NCBI RefSeq assembly: GCF_003402575.1
Contig: NZ_BGZJ01000002.1
Coordinates: 124,001 to 188,000, forward strand
DNA from: Mesosutterella multiformis
GTDB taxonomy: Bacteria > Pseudomonadota > Gammaproteobacteria > Burkholderiales > Burkholderiaceae_F
DNA: 64,000 nucleotides
Direction: 5' to 3'
Shown: positions 49,475 to 59,100 of the stretch, one piece after another
Position numbering within the stretch: position 1 is the stretch's first letter
How the letters are laid out: each line of letters begins with the position of its first letter
Program-made: the position numbers and the translations under genes
The notes under the pieces: generated by a model
The model's input: the letters and a program-made list of their open reading frames with translations, nothing else
Told to the model about the DNA's origin: nothing
Databases searched by the model: none

Positions 49475-50887
49475 TCAGAGTGAGGAGAAGAGCCCGAGGA
49501 TCTTCCAGTACGGCACACCGATGATCGCGAAGATCACGTAGCTCACGAGTGTCATGAAGAGCCCTGTGGCCCACCACTTCTTAAGCGGCACGTATCCTGC
49601 GCCGAAAAGCACCGGGCCCGCGGCGTTCGCGTAGTGAGTGACGTAAGCGCCCATCACGCCGCACATCACAAAGACAAGGAACATGTCCATCTTCGGGAGC
49701 CCCGCCGCGAGCCCGATCGTGTACTGCACCGGGATCACGGATGCCATATACGCGCCGCAGGAGACGAAGAGGTAGCGGCAGGCGGTGCCGGCGAAGACAA
49801 GCGTGATCAGAAGCCCGATGTGGCTGAAGGACGAGAAATCGATATAGGTCTCGAGCCACCCGGCGAGCCAGTTAAAGAACTGGAATTTATTGAGGGCGCC
49901 CGCCATCCCGAGAATGCCGCCGTACCAGATGAGGGTCGACCAGATCTGACCGTTCACCGCGATGTCCTTCTACTTGAGGACACCGGTGAGAAGCGTGAGC
50001 GCGATGAAGGCGAGCACCACCGCGGTGGAGTTGATCTTTGTGTAGGACGAAGTCGACCAGAGAATGATCGCGAGAAGGAAGAGGACGAGAAGGATCTTCT
50101 CGTTTCTCGAAATCGGACCGAGGTCTTTCAGCCCCTCCGCCGCGATCCGCTTGTTATCGATTTTTCCAATTGTCGGCTTATAAATCTTATAAATGATGAG
50201 CGGCGCGAGGAGAAGCACCACGCCCGCCGGCACGATAAAGGAGATCGTCCACTGGATCCACGAGATCTGGAGCCCGAGGATCTGATCCGTCATCGCCCAG
50301 GCGACACCGTTAGCGGCGTAACTCGTGAGGAACGTGATGCCGGTCGCCATCGTGATGATGTAGAGGAGCTGCGAGAGATAGGCACCGATCTTTTCCGGGT
50401 TGTGATTCGGCGTGGAACCGAGCGTCTCCGCGACCGAGCGGAAGATCGGGAAAATGATGCCGCCGGTCCGAGCGGCGTTCGAAGGGGTCATCGGCGCGAT
50501 GATGAAGTCCGAAAACGCCGCGGCGTACCCGAGCCCAATCGCCGATCGCCCGAAGATCCGGATCAGGTGATACGCGATCCGTTTCCCAAGCTGCGTGTCA
50601 CGGAATGCCTGCGCGATCACGAACGCGCCGACCACGAGCCACGTCATCGCGAGCGCGTAGCCTGAGAGCGCCACGGCCTGGCCTTTCATCGTGACGGAGT
50701 AAAACCCGAGGAAGATGAGGAGAATCGCGGCCTCAGAAAACGGATGCAGCATGATTCCGAGAATCGCGCCCGCGTAGAAGGGGAAGAGCTCCCAGGCTTT
50801 CGGGTTCATTCCGGCGGGGGCCGGAAGAAAGAGGAGGAGAAGCGGCAGGAAGCACACAATGATTTTGATGATCTGCGACTTTTTCAT
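49475..50887 (-). pseudogene. DASS-family di/tricarboxylate carrier interrupted by in-frame TAG
   Basis: A 470-residue carrier of the DASS/CitT type (2-oxoglutarate/malate, citrate or tartrate:succinate exchange), with the N-terminal AWELFPFYAG and FGRSAIGLGYAAAFSDFIIAP, the SNAARTGGI block, the ALTLLTGVL segment and the ALNKFQFFNWLAGWLE and YVTHYANAAGPVLF blocks. At codon 306 (49970-49972) a TAG interrupts the frame exactly where the family usually has Trp (LTGVL-W-KDI); TGG to TAG is a single change. Both halves remain in frame and well conserved. The gene is a recent nonsense mutant or is read through. GGAG precedes the ATG. Confidence 0.88.
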
Positions 50888-50963
50888 GGAAACACTCCAT
50901 CAGCAGAAAGCACCGGAACAATCTACCGTGAGTTGCTGTATATCGGTATACCAATAAATCTAA

Positions 50964-50982
50964 CACTTTGATAATCAAAGTG
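50964..50982. promoter_or_regulatory. 19-bp palindrome upstream of the DASS carrier
   Basis: CACTTTGATAATCAAAGTG, nine paired bases each side of one centre base, about 80-95 bp before the start codon of the carrier. Very likely an operator. Confidence 0.65.
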
Positions 50983-50985
50983 GTC

Positions 50986-51001
50986 TACCTATCTTGAGGT
51001 A
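50986..51001. promoter_or_regulatory. NarL/NarP-like 7-2-7 site
   Basis: TACCTAT-CT-TGAGGTA matches the NarL consensus TACYYMT-N2-AKRRGTA at 13 of 14 defined positions. It lies four bases beyond the 19-bp palindrome, about 100-115 bp before the carrier start. Confidence 0.45.
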
Positions 51002-51075
51002 ACTTTGGCTTTGAATTGATGTAAGACGGTTTTCCGGTACCCGGCGTGTCCCAGAGGTCGGTTTTTCAGAACGTC

Positions 51076-51113
51076 AAAAAAAGCGGCAGGTCCAACGCGA
51101 GGACACTGCCGCT
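51076..51113 (-). terminator. Terminator of the U32-family gene
   Basis: AGCGGCAG (51082-51089) pairs with CTGCCGCT (51106-51113), followed on the minus strand by seven T's (51076-51082). Confidence 0.85.
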
Positions 51114-51136
51114 CTGGCGCTTTTCGAGCGCTTTTC

Positions 51137-52381
51137 TTACGCTTCGCGCGTCCGGATCACGTAAAGCTTGTCACCCGGGCGGACGCGCTCGGGGACCTTG
51201 AACGTGATGTCGTCCTTCTTCTCAAACGTGTCGGCGGGCTTCTCATCCGCGAAGATCTCAGTGGGCTCCGCGTACACCGCGCCCGTCGTGGGGCCGGTGA
51301 TGAGGAGCTTTTCGCCCTTTTTGAAGCCGCCCGCTTCCAGCACAAATTCGGCGATCGAAGGTTTCACGAAGAAATTCACGCACTTTCCGACGTAGAACTT
51401 CTTCTCGGTCGCCTTGGTCCCGTAGCCGTTCGTGATATCCGCGACCGGGGCTCCGAGGTAGTACCCCTCCCAGAACCCGCGGTTAAAGACAGCGGCGAGT
51501 TTCGCGTCCCACTTCGTGCGGCAGGACTCGTCCCACTCACCCGCGATATAGGTCCGGATCGCTTCGTCGTAGCATTCGACCACCGTGCGGACGTATTCCG
51601 GTCCCCGGGCGCGGCCTTCGATTTTGAACACGCGCACCCCGGCGTCAATCATCCGATCCAGGAACCCGATCGTCTTCAGGTCCTTCGGGCTCATGATGTA
51701 TTCGTTATCGACCTCAAGCTCGATATCGCGCGTCTTATCCTTCACGAGGTAAGAGCGGCGGCAGGTCTGCAGGCACTGGCCGCGGTTCGCGCTTTCGCCC
51801 CGGGTCCCGAGACTCATGAAGCACTTACCCGACACCGCGAGGCAGAGCGCCCCGTGGCAGAACATCTCGATCCGCATCGGCTGCCCGGAGGGCCCAAGGA
51901 TCGGTTCCGAAACGATCGCGCTGTGGATCCGCTTCACCTGCTCGAGGTTGAGCTCCCGCGCGAGCACCGCGACATCGGCGTACGCGGCGTAAAACCTGAG
52001 CGCCTCGGTGTTCGAGATATTCATTTGCGTCGAGAGATGCACCTCCACCCCGGCCTTTTTCGCGTAGCCGAGAACCGCGGCGTCAGACGCGATAATCGCG
52101 GAAATGCCGGCCGCTTTCGCGGCGTCCACGATCCGCCGCATTTCGTCGAGTTCCTCGTCGTACACGATCGTGTTCACGGTGAGGTAGCTCTTGACGCCCT
52201 TCTCGCGGCAGAGCTCCGCGATCTCCCGGAGATCCTCAATCGTGAAGGCGTTCGCGGAGTGCGCCCGCATGTTGAGCTTTCCGACCCCGAAGTACACAGC
52301 GTCAGCCCCGGCCTGGAACGCCGCGTAGAGCGACTCGCGGGAACCGACCGGAGCCATGATTTCAAAGTCAGAGCGGAGCAT
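51137..52381 (-). CDS. U32-family protein (YegQ/TrhP-like)
   Basis: A 414-residue U32 protein. N-terminal TIM-barrel strands (FEIMAPVGS, AGADAVYFGVGKLNMRAHS) are followed by the U32 signature with Cys residues in MFCHGALCLAVSGKC and GQCLQTCRRSY. These Cys bind an iron-sulfur cluster in the family. Members such as YegQ/TrhP hydroxylate tRNA wobble uridine at C5 during prephenate-dependent modification, so that role is the best guess; peptidase is the older annotation. GAGG precedes the ATG. Confidence 0.88.
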   Translation of the reverse strand: MLRSDFEIMAPVGSRESLYAAFQAGADAVYFGVGKLNMRAHSANAFTIEDLREIAELCREKGVKSYLTVNTIVYDEELDEMRRIVDAAKAAGISAIIASDAAVLGYAKKAGVEVHLSTQMNISNTEALRFYAAYADVAVLARELNLEQVKRIHSAIVSEPILGPSGQPMRIEMFCHGALCLAVSGKCFMSLGTRGESANRGQCLQTCRRSYLVKDKTRDIELEVDNEYIMSPKDLKTIGFLDRMIDAGVRVFKIEGRARGPEYVRTVVECYDEAIRTYIAGEWDESCRTKWDAKLAAVFNRGFWEGYYLGAPVADITNGYGTKATEKKFYVGKCVNFFVKPSIAEFVLEAGGFKKGEKLLITGPTTGAVYAEPTEIFADEKPADTFEKKDDITFKVPERVRPGDKLYVIRTREA

Positions 52382-52416
52382 GAAAGATAAACCTCAAGCG
52401 AAAAAGCGAAAAAAAT

Positions 52417-52451
52417 AAGAAGCCCCCGCATTCTAGGCGAAAGGGCTTCTT
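52417..52451 (-). terminator. Terminator of the racemase-fold gene
   Basis: AAGAAGCCC (52417-52425) pairs with GGGCTTCTT (52443-52451); on the minus strand it is followed by a T-rich run. Confidence 0.8.
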
Positions 52452-52476
52452 CTGTTGAGCCGGATGAGAGCGTGTA

Positions 52477-53097
52477 TCAGGCAAGCGACGCCATCACGTC
52501 ACGCAGCAGCCTGAAACCGGAATCGAGCACCGTAAGCACCGGGGTCTTGAAACCCGTGAGCTGCGGCGCAAGCGCTGCCATCGAGGGCTGCGCGAGAAGA
52601 ATCGCGTCCACCGTGCCATCGACCTTCGCGGCTTCGGCTGCGAGCGTTTCCCGCGTCACGTGATGCGTTTCCACCGTGACCTCGAGCCCGCGGCGGTAGG
52701 CGAGGTTAAGGAGCAGCGTTTCGCTCGGGTGCAGGGCGGCCTTCGCGGTGCCGAAGATCGCGAAGCGCTTCCCGATCTTCAGCGCGTCGAGGATCATCCC
52801 TTCATCGATACGGACAATACGGGGGTTAAAGAAGCTCGCGAGCGCGGTTGCGGTGTTCCCATACACCACGCATTCATTCAGGATCGCGTCGCAGCCGACA
52901 TTTTCAGCCGCTTCGTAGAGATGGAAGAGCGCCCGGTTGTCCGCGGGGGCAGGACCGGATTCGGAAATGGCGGGGTTGAGCAGCCCTTCACCGATAAACT
53001 GACGCACTTCGATCCCCGGAAGGTACTGTTCGCAGAGCGACCGGAGGAGCTCGGAAGAGCCGCTTGAAGTCTGAACAATGCCAAGAATCTGAGCCAT
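52477..53097 (-). CDS. Asp/Glu-racemase-fold protein with one catalytic Cys
   Basis: A 206-residue protein of the aspartate/glutamate/hydantoin racemase superfamily. The first catalytic Cys is present (Cys76 in LNECVVYGNT), but the second position, where true racemases have the Cys of a GCT-type motif, reads LLAQPSMAAL, with Gln170. A two-base racemase mechanism is therefore unlikely. One-Cys relatives include arylmalonate decarboxylase and maleate isomerase-like enzymes. It could make or use maleate/fumarate-type compounds, but that is inference. AAGGA precedes the ATG. Confidence 0.82.
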   Translation of the reverse strand: MAQILGIVQTSSGSSELLRSLCEQYLPGIEVRQFIGEGLLNPAISESGPAPADNRALFHLYEAAENVGCDAILNECVVYGNTATALASFFNPRIVRIDEGMILDALKIGKRFAIFGTAKAALHPSETLLLNLAYRRGLEVTVETHHVTRETLAAEAAKVDGTVDAILLAQPSMAALAPQLTGFKTPVLTVLDSGFRLLRDVMASLA

Positions 53098-53199
53098 GGC
53101 TTTTTATCCTTTTTGGTATTTTTTGAGTTACGGGAGTTTTGCGACTTATTGAGTAACTTCAAGGATAGCCGGAATCGGGGCGCCTGGCGCGATAAAAGG

Positions 53200-54171
53200 C
53201 TACGCGGCGCTCCCTTCACCCTTCTTCCAGTGATTCGGCGTGACGCCGAACCGGAGCCGGAACGCTCGGGAAAAGTGCTGCTGCGTCGCGAACCCGTTCC
53301 GGTCAGAAATCGTCCGGAGGGGGAGGCGTGAGAGTTCGGGATCCCGGAGGTCGGCCGCTGCGGCTTCCACCCGGATCCTCACGAGTTCATTCATCGCGGT
53401 GGTCCCCGCGTCCCGGAACGCCTCCGTGATGTAGCGCGTGGTGACTCCGGCGTCGGACGCGATTTCTTCGAGCGACAGCCCTTTTTCGGCTCGGCGGCGT
53501 GTCATGATCCCAAGAACGGTGTTCCGGAGGGTGCCGAGCGCCGCGCTCGGGTGCTTCGCCCGGCGCATCGGGAGCGCCTGAATCACGGGCGGGAGGAAAG
53601 CGGGGAGAGCGGACGCGGCCCGCGCGAAATCCTCGTCCCCATAGAGAAACGCGGCGCGAAAGAAACTTTCGAGAATCCGGATAAAGGCGTCAGAGGCCCA
53701 GCCGCTCCCCTGGATCCCGGTTTTCGGGATCTGGCGCCGGGGGATTTCGTCCGAATCCGGCACCGCGGCGAGCGGCAGCGAAAGCAGAAACATCTGGCTT
53801 CCCGCAGGAATCGTGATCCGGAGGTCTTCGTCCGTGAGGATCGGAACGAAACTGCCCGGGGTCACCAGGAGCTTCGTCTTCCCTTCAGCGATTTCAGAGG
53901 TTCCCGCCGCGGTGAAGAGAAGGAGAAGCCGGGTGTCGTCTGACACGGCACTTGGTTTCGCTTTCCGTTTGAAGACAAGCCCCGCGCCTTCGGCTCGGGC
54001 GGCGGCCGCACCCCCGGCCTCCCGGACGCTCACGCGGAAGCTGAGTCCCGGTTCCGCCGCTTTTCCGCTCCCCGCTGTGAACCCGAAAGGAGCGAGCGCT
54101 TCCGTGAGACGATTGAGGTTCTCATCAGAAGTGAATTCAGGAAGCGGTGTCAGGTCAGACGTGATCGGCAT
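53200..54171 (-). CDS. AraC-family transcriptional regulator
   Basis: A 323-residue regulator with the AraC double helix-turn-helix at residues 225-320 (LEEIASDAGVTTRYITEAFRDAG; LRTISDRNGFATQQHFSRAFRLRFG), preceded by an Ala-rich N-terminal domain that I cannot place. It is downstream of the exported flavodoxin on the same strand, with a terminator (54181-54206) only nine bases before its ATG, so it has no ordinary leader and may be leaderless or start later. Its target is unknown. Confidence 0.86.
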   Translation of the reverse strand: MPITSDLTPLPEFTSDENLNRLTEALAPFGFTAGSGKAAEPGLSFRVSVREAGGAAAARAEGAGLVFKRKAKPSAVSDDTRLLLLFTAAGTSEIAEGKTKLLVTPGSFVPILTDEDLRITIPAGSQMFLLSLPLAAVPDSDEIPRRQIPKTGIQGSGWASDAFIRILESFFRAAFLYGDEDFARAASALPAFLPPVIQALPMRRAKHPSAALGTLRNTVLGIMTRRRAEKGLSLEEIASDAGVTTRYITEAFRDAGTTAMNELVRIRVEAAAADLRDPELSRLPLRTISDRNGFATQQHFSRAFRLRFGVTPNHWKKGEGSAA

Positions 54172-54180
54172 AAAGAAAAT

Positions 54181-54206
54181 GGGGAAGACATTAAAAAGTC
54201 TTCCCC
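54181..54206 (-). terminator. Terminator of the Tat-flavodoxin gene
   Basis: GGGGAAGAC (54181-54189) pairs with GTCTTCCCC (54198-54206). On the minus strand the tail is CATTTTCTTT, overlapping the next gene's upstream region. Confidence 0.8.
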
Positions 54207-54260
54207 ATTCTCCTACAGGCGTGAGCCCCGGGCAAACCGCGCCGGGGAGTCGATTGCCGG

Positions 54261-54839
54261 TCAGAAGCCGCTCTTCTTAAGCCACGTCTTCAGTTCCGCA
54301 TCGGATTTCCGAGCCTCATCCCCCGGCACCCAGAATTCCGGCTTGATCCTGGCTTTGGGGCAGAGCTTATGGATATCCGCGACGACACCCGCCGGGGACG
54401 AGCTCCCCGAGGTCGTCACCGGGAAAATCGTCTTCCCCGCGAGCGGATGATCCATGAGGAACGTCCGCATCGGGGTGTCGAGATGCCCCCACCAGAGCGG
54501 GGCGCAGATAAAGATCGTGTCGTACCCCGAGAGATCCGGGATCTTCGTCTTGATTTCACGGCGGCTCCACTTCCGGATTTCTTCACGTGCCCCGTCTGTC
54601 ATATCGCTGTAGCGGGGAGCGTAGGGAACCTTCGGTTCAATCCGGAGAATCGGGGCGCCGGTTTCGGCGTGGATCCGCTCCGCGAGGTACGCGGTGTTCC
54701 CGGAGCGGGAGAAGAGGATGATGAGCGCCTTCGCTTTCGGCTTTGGGGCGGCGAAGAGCGCGGGAGAGGCGGCGGCGATCGCCGCGGCTGAGACACCGGT
54801 GAGGAATGTCCGGCGCGAGATAAATTTTGTTTGGTTCAT
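54261..54839 (-). CDS. Tat-exported flavodoxin-like protein
   Basis: A 192-residue protein with a twin-arginine signal (KFISRRTFLTGVSAAAIAAASP, in part, and a FAA cleavage region) and a flavodoxin domain: ALIILFSRSGNTAYLAERIH (the phosphate loop), APLWWGHLDTPMRTFL, and PVTTSGSSSPAGV. It is like the exported flavodoxin at 15567. It may serve as a periplasmic electron carrier or an FMN-dependent quinone or thiol reductase. I start at 54839, with an AAAGAG site nine bases upstream, over an in-frame ATG 18 bases earlier. It is divergent from an AraC regulator. Confidence 0.86.
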   Translation of the reverse strand: MNQTKFISRRTFLTGVSAAAIAAASPALFAAPKPKAKALIILFSRSGNTAYLAERIHAETGAPILRIEPKVPYAPRYSDMTDGAREEIRKWSRREIKTKIPDLSGYDTIFICAPLWWGHLDTPMRTFLMDHPLAGKTIFPVTTSGSSSPAGVVADIHKLCPKARIKPEFWVPGDEARKSDAELKTWLKKSGF

Positions 54840-55167
54840 TGCGTATGGCTCTTTCATTATTGTTTTATCAGGCTGCCAGCGCCTGAGGACGTGCGGTCCT
54901 CTGTCCACTCGATCGGGCTTCCATCGGGCCTTACAGCTTTGCCTCGGGCGTTTACAACTTTTTTCTCATGTGTTGAAGTAAAAATTACTTCAACCCCTTA
55001 AAATATAAAGGAATTCCTAAAAAATATCCGTTAAGTATTTGAGAATATCCGTCAAGAAAATGGGGTGTCGCGGTCTCATAATCCGCGCTCTTTTAGCGTT
55101 AATCTAAAAGGCGAAACTACAAAAAAATATCCCGGCAGCAATAGAAAAAGATGGAGAGCTTTTTCCT
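54840..55167. other. Divergent promoter region with palindrome and AraC-like repeats
   Basis: No gene. It holds a perfect 10-bp inverted repeat, GTTGAAGTAA-aaa-TTACTTCAAC (54972-54994), and two direct repeats of AATATCCGT (55023-55031, 55044-55052) exactly 21 bp apart. Confidence 0.6.
55023..55056. promoter_or_regulatory. Candidate AraC operator: AATATCCGTYAAG repeats, 21 bp apart
   Basis: AATATCCGTTAAG and AATATCCGTCAAG begin at 55023 and 55044, same strand, about 110-145 bp before the AraC gene start and in the divergent gap with the Tat-flavodoxin gene. Confidence 0.6.
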
Positions 55168-56106
55168 ATGAAGAATGCAGCATTGGAGTCTCCGGATCTC
55201 GTCCGACGGCGCCGCCAGATGTTGGCGCGGCTGGACGGGATCTGTCCCACCCCCGAAATTCTCTACTCCGACATCACAGGCGTTTCCGTTTATCGGCGGG
55301 AGAGCGATGACGTGATCGACTGCAATGGCGGAAAAGCGATGGCGTGCTTCGTCGTCTCCGGCACGAAAGAAAATCACATCGGCGGCCGGAAGTATGTTTA
55401 CACGGAGGGGCAGTGCTTCGTGTCCTCACTCTGCGTCCCGGCGTTCTTCCACTCGGTCGGCGCGTCGCACGAAAAGCCCTTTATTTCAGTCGGCCTGCAG
55501 TTTGAGCCCGAGATCATCGCGGAGCTCACGAAGCGTGACCCGATCCCCCACCCCGACTGGATCCCGGATGAGCTTGGGTTTGTGTACCGGGCTCCGGAGC
55601 CGCTCGCGGACGCCTTTGACAGACTCTCGCGGCTCCTTGAGCACCCCGAGGACGCTCAGGTGCTGCAGCCTCTCGTGTCCCGCGAAATCCACTACTGGAT
55701 CCTGAAGTCGCCCGCGGGGAAAACCATCCGGCAGCTCATGATGCCCGGAACCCGCTGCCATGCGGTCACGGAGGCCGTGCAGTGGATCCGGTCTCACTAT
55801 CGGGAACCGGTCCGGGTGGATGAGCTTGCGGACCGCGCCCACATGTCGACATCCGCTTTCCACCGCGTTTTCAAAACCGTGACGGGGCTCCCGCCGCTGC
55901 AGTTCGTGAAGACACTGAGGCTCTACGAGGCTCAGCGGCTCATGGTCCGGCTGGGCTGGAATGTCTCAGACACCGCGGCCGCGGTCGGGTACGAAAGCTC
56001 GCCGCAGTTTATCCGCGAGTACAAGCGGCTTTTCGGGGAGCCCCCGATGAAAGACGTGAAGCGGCTGGAAACGCAGGATGGTCCTGGCATTGTCCGTGTG
56101 ATCTGA
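55168..56106 (+). CDS. AraC-family transcriptional regulator (YqhC-like)
   Basis: A 312-residue regulator with an N-terminal AraC_N-type sensor (residues 25-170, with FVVSGTKENHIGG and FHSVGASHEKPFISVGL, in part) and a double helix-turn-helix (VDELADRAHMSTSAFHRVFKTVTG; VSDTAAAVGYESSPQFIREYKRLFG). This arrangement is like YqhC, which activates aldehyde-reductase genes. The nearest target is the divergent Tat-flavodoxin. An AATATCCGT repeat pair lies upstream. The gene's stop codon lies at the left edge of a tandem duplication. Confidence 0.9.
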   Translation: MKNAALESPDLVRRRRQMLARLDGICPTPEILYSDITGVSVYRRESDDVIDCNGGKAMACFVVSGTKENHIGGRKYVYTEGQCFVSSLCVPAFFHSVGASHEKPFISVGLQFEPEIIAELTKRDPIPHPDWIPDELGFVYRAPEPLADAFDRLSRLLEHPEDAQVLQPLVSREIHYWILKSPAGKTIRQLMMPGTRCHAVTEAVQWIRSHYREPVRVDELADRAHMSTSAFHRVFKTVTGLPPLQFVKTLRLYEAQRLMVRLGWNVSDTAAAVGYESSPQFIREYKRLFGEPPMKDVKRLETQDGPGIVRVI

Positions 56107-56132
56107 CGCCGATTGGATCTAACGAAACGAAG

Positions 56133-56167
56133 AGGGCAGTCTGCTGGAGACTGCCCTCCTGTTTTTT
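56133..56167. terminator. Bidirectional terminator between AraC and the first autotransporter
   Basis: AGGGCAGTCT (56133-56142) pairs with AGACTGCCCT (56148-56157), followed by T's on the plus strand. A duplicate is at 59978-60010. Confidence 0.85.
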
Positions 56168-56190
56168 AGGGGGATGAGGATTCGGCGCGA

Positions 56191-59100
56191 TCAGAAGCGG
56201 AACCCCGCTTCAAATCCGACATTGAATCCCGTGTCGTGAGCGTACCCCGAGGTGAGGTTCGCGAAGACGCGTCGCCCCGGGCTTTGGAGGGACGCGGTGC
56301 CTTGGATCACAAAGCCGTCCCGAGCGCCGCGCTCTGTCCGCGTTTCAAATTCGGTCCCGGGGTACCCGGCAAACGTCGCTGTCGTCGTGTAGCCGCTTCT
56401 CGTGAATTCATGCTTCCAGCCCGCCGTGAGGTCCGCGGCGAGCCGCAGCCCGGTTTGGGTTCGGGAGAAGCCTGAGAGGTGGCCGCCGACCGTCGTCGCG
56501 AAGGTGTCTTCGCTTCCGCCTTTGATTCGGAGATTCACGCTGTCACCGCCCCGCTCCGTAAAGCCTTCGCGGTGTGTGACGCCGTATTCAGCGGTAACGA
56601 TCGGGCCGAACGACACATTCCCAGCGTAAAAGTCTTTGCCAAGCGCGGCGAGGCCGGACGCTCCGACACTCGTGTAGTGGCCTTTCGCCGTGCGGCGGAA
56701 GTCACTGATCGCGACGCGGCGCTTTGAGTGGTTCTCATCAAACCCAACCCGGACGGCCCCCGCGATATAAAAGCCATTCCACGCGTCCGGCGAATAGAAG
56801 GCGTGGGTTCCGACGGAGAACCCTGCGGAATTCACGCGGTCATTGTGATTCTGATGGAGGGATGTGTGACGCCCGATAAGCCCGGCATCGAGCCCGAAGG
56901 TGAGACCGTCCCCGGCGCTTCTTTCTATCCCGGAGAGAATGCCGGCGGCCGACCCCCGGTAGTCCGCGTGCCCCGAGAGCCCGTGCCGCAGCGTTCTCGC
57001 GGCAAACGCCATCGCGTAGCCAGTCCATTGCGAAACAGGTAAAGCGTCTGGCGCGCCGTCCGACGCCGCGAAGTCCGCTTTCGCTTCGAGTGCCGACGCG
57101 TGAATCCGGGAGAAGAGCGCGGTGTTCGCGGCGTTGAGGCTTCGGAGCTCCGCGTCCGCCGCGGCGTTATAGGTTTCGGCAGAGAGCTGCGAAAGCGCCG
57201 CGTCCACAGCCGCGCCGTTCGGAAGGTAGTCGATTGTGCGGATGAGTGTCTGGGCGTCACCTTCCGCGGCCGAGGCAAGCGCGAGCACCCCGGATCCCGC
57301 GCCTTGGGCCGCGGGCGATGTGGCGTATTGGCTATAGGCGTCGCTCGTCCGCTCCACTGTGATCGTGGGGGTCGCGCGGCTACCTGAGACCCTGAGTTTC
57401 AGCGTGGGGGAGCGGGTCGAGGCCTCGATCGTACCCTCCCACTCGAGATTGCCGCCATTCAGGGTGACCGCCGAGTGCCGCGCGGTGATCGCGGTGCCAG
57501 TGCGGTAATAGGCTTCAGGGGGCGTCAGGCGCCAGGTGCCCTGAAGGCGGCTTCCTTCTTCCCCTGTGGCGATTTCGCCGAGAGAGCCGTCCGACGTGAT
57601 CGGGGTCACGAGTGTCGCGTTGTCGCTATTCGTGAAGGTGGCCGTGGCACCGACTGACGCCTGGGTCCCAAGCGTGAGTGTCGCGTCGTTCCGGATCGAA
57701 TAGACGTCAGACTCGCCTGTCAGCGTCAGGTTCCCGCCGATGACATTCAGCCTGATTGTCTCGGGACCCGAAATCGAGCCGCTGTAAGTAAGGCTGAAAT
57801 TGGGATCGGCAGATGACGTGTCAGCGCTTCCGTCCGCCGCGGTCCGGTATCCGAAATTGAGATCCGTGTAAAGCGGGACACCGGCTTCCGCGGCCGCCGC
57901 TTTATTCACGACGGATACGGCGACGCCATCGGGCGTTTCGATCGTGAGATCGGGGTTCCAGTCCGAAACGATGTCTCCGGTGATTGCGGCTCCCCGCAGA
58001 ATGTTGATCGCGGAAACGAGCGCGTTTTCGCCGATATAAATCGCGGCGTCCGACCCCGAGAGACTCCCTGAGAGGTCGTATGACCTGACAAGCGGTCCAT
58101 CGAGGTTCAGCAGGTATCCGTTCGAGAGACCCGAAATCGGCTTATTTATTCCAGATCCGTAATGGATAAAGGAGCCGCGGTATTCCAGGGTGTCCAAAAC
58201 CGTGTTGTGGCCGAAATCAAAGCGGACCCCGATACCGCCTTCGCCAGGCGCGGACACCGTCCCTGACTGGATCAGGCGGTTCTCTTTTCCGTAGGCGAAA
58301 AGAAGACCGATGCCGTGAACACCCGTGGAGGACACAGTCGTTCCCGCGGGGACATAGATCGTGTTCTCCGAGCCGTCGTTCCGGATTCCGACCGCGGCTT
58401 CGCCTGAGGCCGCGATTGAGGCGGCCTGCGTCACGGTGTTCCCGCTTCCGAACACATGAAGGCCGACCCCAAGCGTCGTCCCGTGGCTGTAGCCGTATTG
58501 ATTCGTGACCGTGAGACCGTCGTTATAGATCGAGTGACCGTAGAAGAGGCTCCGGTCGATGTCATACCCGATATCCTGCAGCACCGCGAGCTCCGCTTCG
58601 AGGAACATTGTGTAGTTGCGGTACCTCTGATGGCCCATGAGACCGCGTTCAAGCTCAAGATGCGAAAGCTCCGCGTAAAACCTCGTCACTCCTTTCTGAA
58701 GATCCTTGTGTTTTTCATATCCGTTCACCGGAATGGAGTTGCTGAAGGCGCCGTTCAGCACTTCGCTCACATGCGGACCCCTGAAGTACACCCCGGAAGT
58801 GCTGGCTGCAGAGACGAGAAACTTTCCGCCATCCGCCGGGGTCGGAGTGACGGTCTCGCTCAGTACATCCGTGACATACGGGGAGGGGGTGAGCGTAATA
58901 AGGCCGCCTGGCGTCGCTTTGACACCCGGTACCGAGGGGTCCGGTCTGAACTTTTGCGCCGTCTCATCCCAGACCATGCAGGAGTAAAGGTGGTCCGCGA
59001 ACGGAGTCCAGCCGTTTTCGTCGAAGCGGATCAGATCCTCTGACAGCGTCTTTTCTGTCGTGCCTCCATCAACCTCTGACACGATGCCGAGCGAGTGACC

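Noticed and set aside
49330-49524. 64-codon plus-strand ORF at the DASS terminator
   Set aside because: Runs across a bidirectional terminator into the end of the carrier; no ribosome site.
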